A stretch of 64,000 nt of DNA, taken from the NCBI GenBank assembly GCA_035653615.1, contig DASRBN010000044.1, positions 1 to 64,000 of the forward strand. Reading direction: 5' to 3'. The notes below the pieces were generated by a model, which was given only the letters and a program-made list of their open reading frames with translations, made no database searches and was not told the DNA's origin. The position numbers and the translations under genes were made by a program. Positions within the stretch are counted from its first letter, which is position 1. Every line of letters begins with the position of its first letter. This DNA is from Ktedonobacteraceae bacterium (GTDB lineage Bacteria; Chloroflexota; Ktedonobacteria; Ktedonobacterales; Ktedonobacteraceae). Below are positions 63,689-64,000 of this stretch, in pieces.

Positions 63689-64000
63689 GAAATTGGCGTG
63701 GTAATCCGCACTGGGCGATGATGGGTTTTATCAAAGTATTCCGGCAATGGACGCGGGGCCGATCAATCGGCGCTGGGCGCGATAAATCGGCCCCTACGGC
63801 ACAGCCGTAGGATTGATATTGGTTTCATTGCCGTTGCAATCCCCATGGGGATTGATATCGGTTTCATTGCCGTTGCAATCCCCGTAGGCCCCGATTTATC
63901 GCGGGCACCGCCGATTTATCGGCCTTCGGGCCTTGCGGTCGCCTGCTGTACGTGTTATAAAGTACTTAACAGATTCAAGTTCAGTATAGAATCATACGGA
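63689..64000. repeat. Right-edge gap with type-B repeats and a 39-bp tandem duplication
   Basis: 312 bp without a gene. Type-B repeats lie at 63753-63799 and 63884-63924. Between them a 35-bp unit beginning GGATTGATAT and ending CAATCCCC occurs twice (63810-63844 and 63849-63883) with a 39-bp period and one mismatch. Its GGTTTCATTGCC and GCAATCCCC parts recall CRISPR repeats, but no spacer separates the copies. Confidence 0.8.

Overview
The window looks like a chromosomal segment of a Chloroflexota bacterium, most likely Ktedonobacteria-like. The grounds are family-level: a type III-D CRISPR locus with Csx15 and Csx3-ATPase, a MutL-like actin-fold protein, a STAND ATPase, paired Uma2 proteins, a nine-gene F1Fo ATP synthase cluster, and several families of dispersed palindromic repeats found between and inside genes. 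No rRNA or tRNA gene was recognised, so taxonomy is inference.

Bases 1-28186 form one large defence region. A CRISPR array (39 repeats seen, running off the left edge) is followed by cas2, cas1, cas4 and a stand-alone group II-intron-like reverse transcriptase, all on the minus strand. Next comes an unexpected island (7166-13873): on the minus strand an NYN/LabA-type nuclease, an E2-like protein with a possible N-terminal ubiquitin-like part, and a JAB-E1 (ThiF-like) fusion; on the plus strand, divergent to these, an HTH-STAND ATPase and a TPR protein. The island lies inside the CRISPR locus, because Csx15, a CARF-like protein with a LuxR-type HTH, a Csx3-ATPase with two Csx3-like segments, Cas6, a CARF (DUF1887-like) protein and the operon cas10-cas7-csx10-cas7/cas7-csx19-cas7-like follow directly. 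Cas10 keeps GGDD but has no HD nuclease domain, so the system appears built around cyclic-oligoadenylate signalling, with possible ring nucleases (Csx15, Csx3), a CARF effector and a CARF-HTH regulator. The same 15-bp palindrome, TCAGAA-N3-TTCTGA, lies upstream of csx15 and of the CARF/cas10 operon and is a candidate operator.

Bases 28187-47436 are mixed accessory and housekeeping: a decayed secreted-protein gene, a Uma2 protein with a lost catalytic Glu, a secreted protein, a MidA-type methyltransferase, holA, small membrane proteins, a complete IS3-family element (34161-35420), a DUF92 protein, a RusA-type resolvase beside an 86-bp perfect palindrome, a zinc-ribbon protein with repeated LPxWL motifs, a MutL-like protein, gpmI (preceded by three consensus DnaA boxes), a TPM-domain protein, a secreted hydrolase and a small membrane protein.

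Bases 47755-55573 hold the ATP synthase cluster on the minus strand (atpZ/I-B-E-F-H-A-G-D-C), with dispersed repeats and an orphan CRISPR-repeat-like element in its intergenic gaps. Bases 56291-63688 carry rlmN, an arylamine N-acetyltransferase, a coupled kinase and HAD phosphatase pair, a second Uma2 gene and alaS. The right edge is filled with palindromic repeats.
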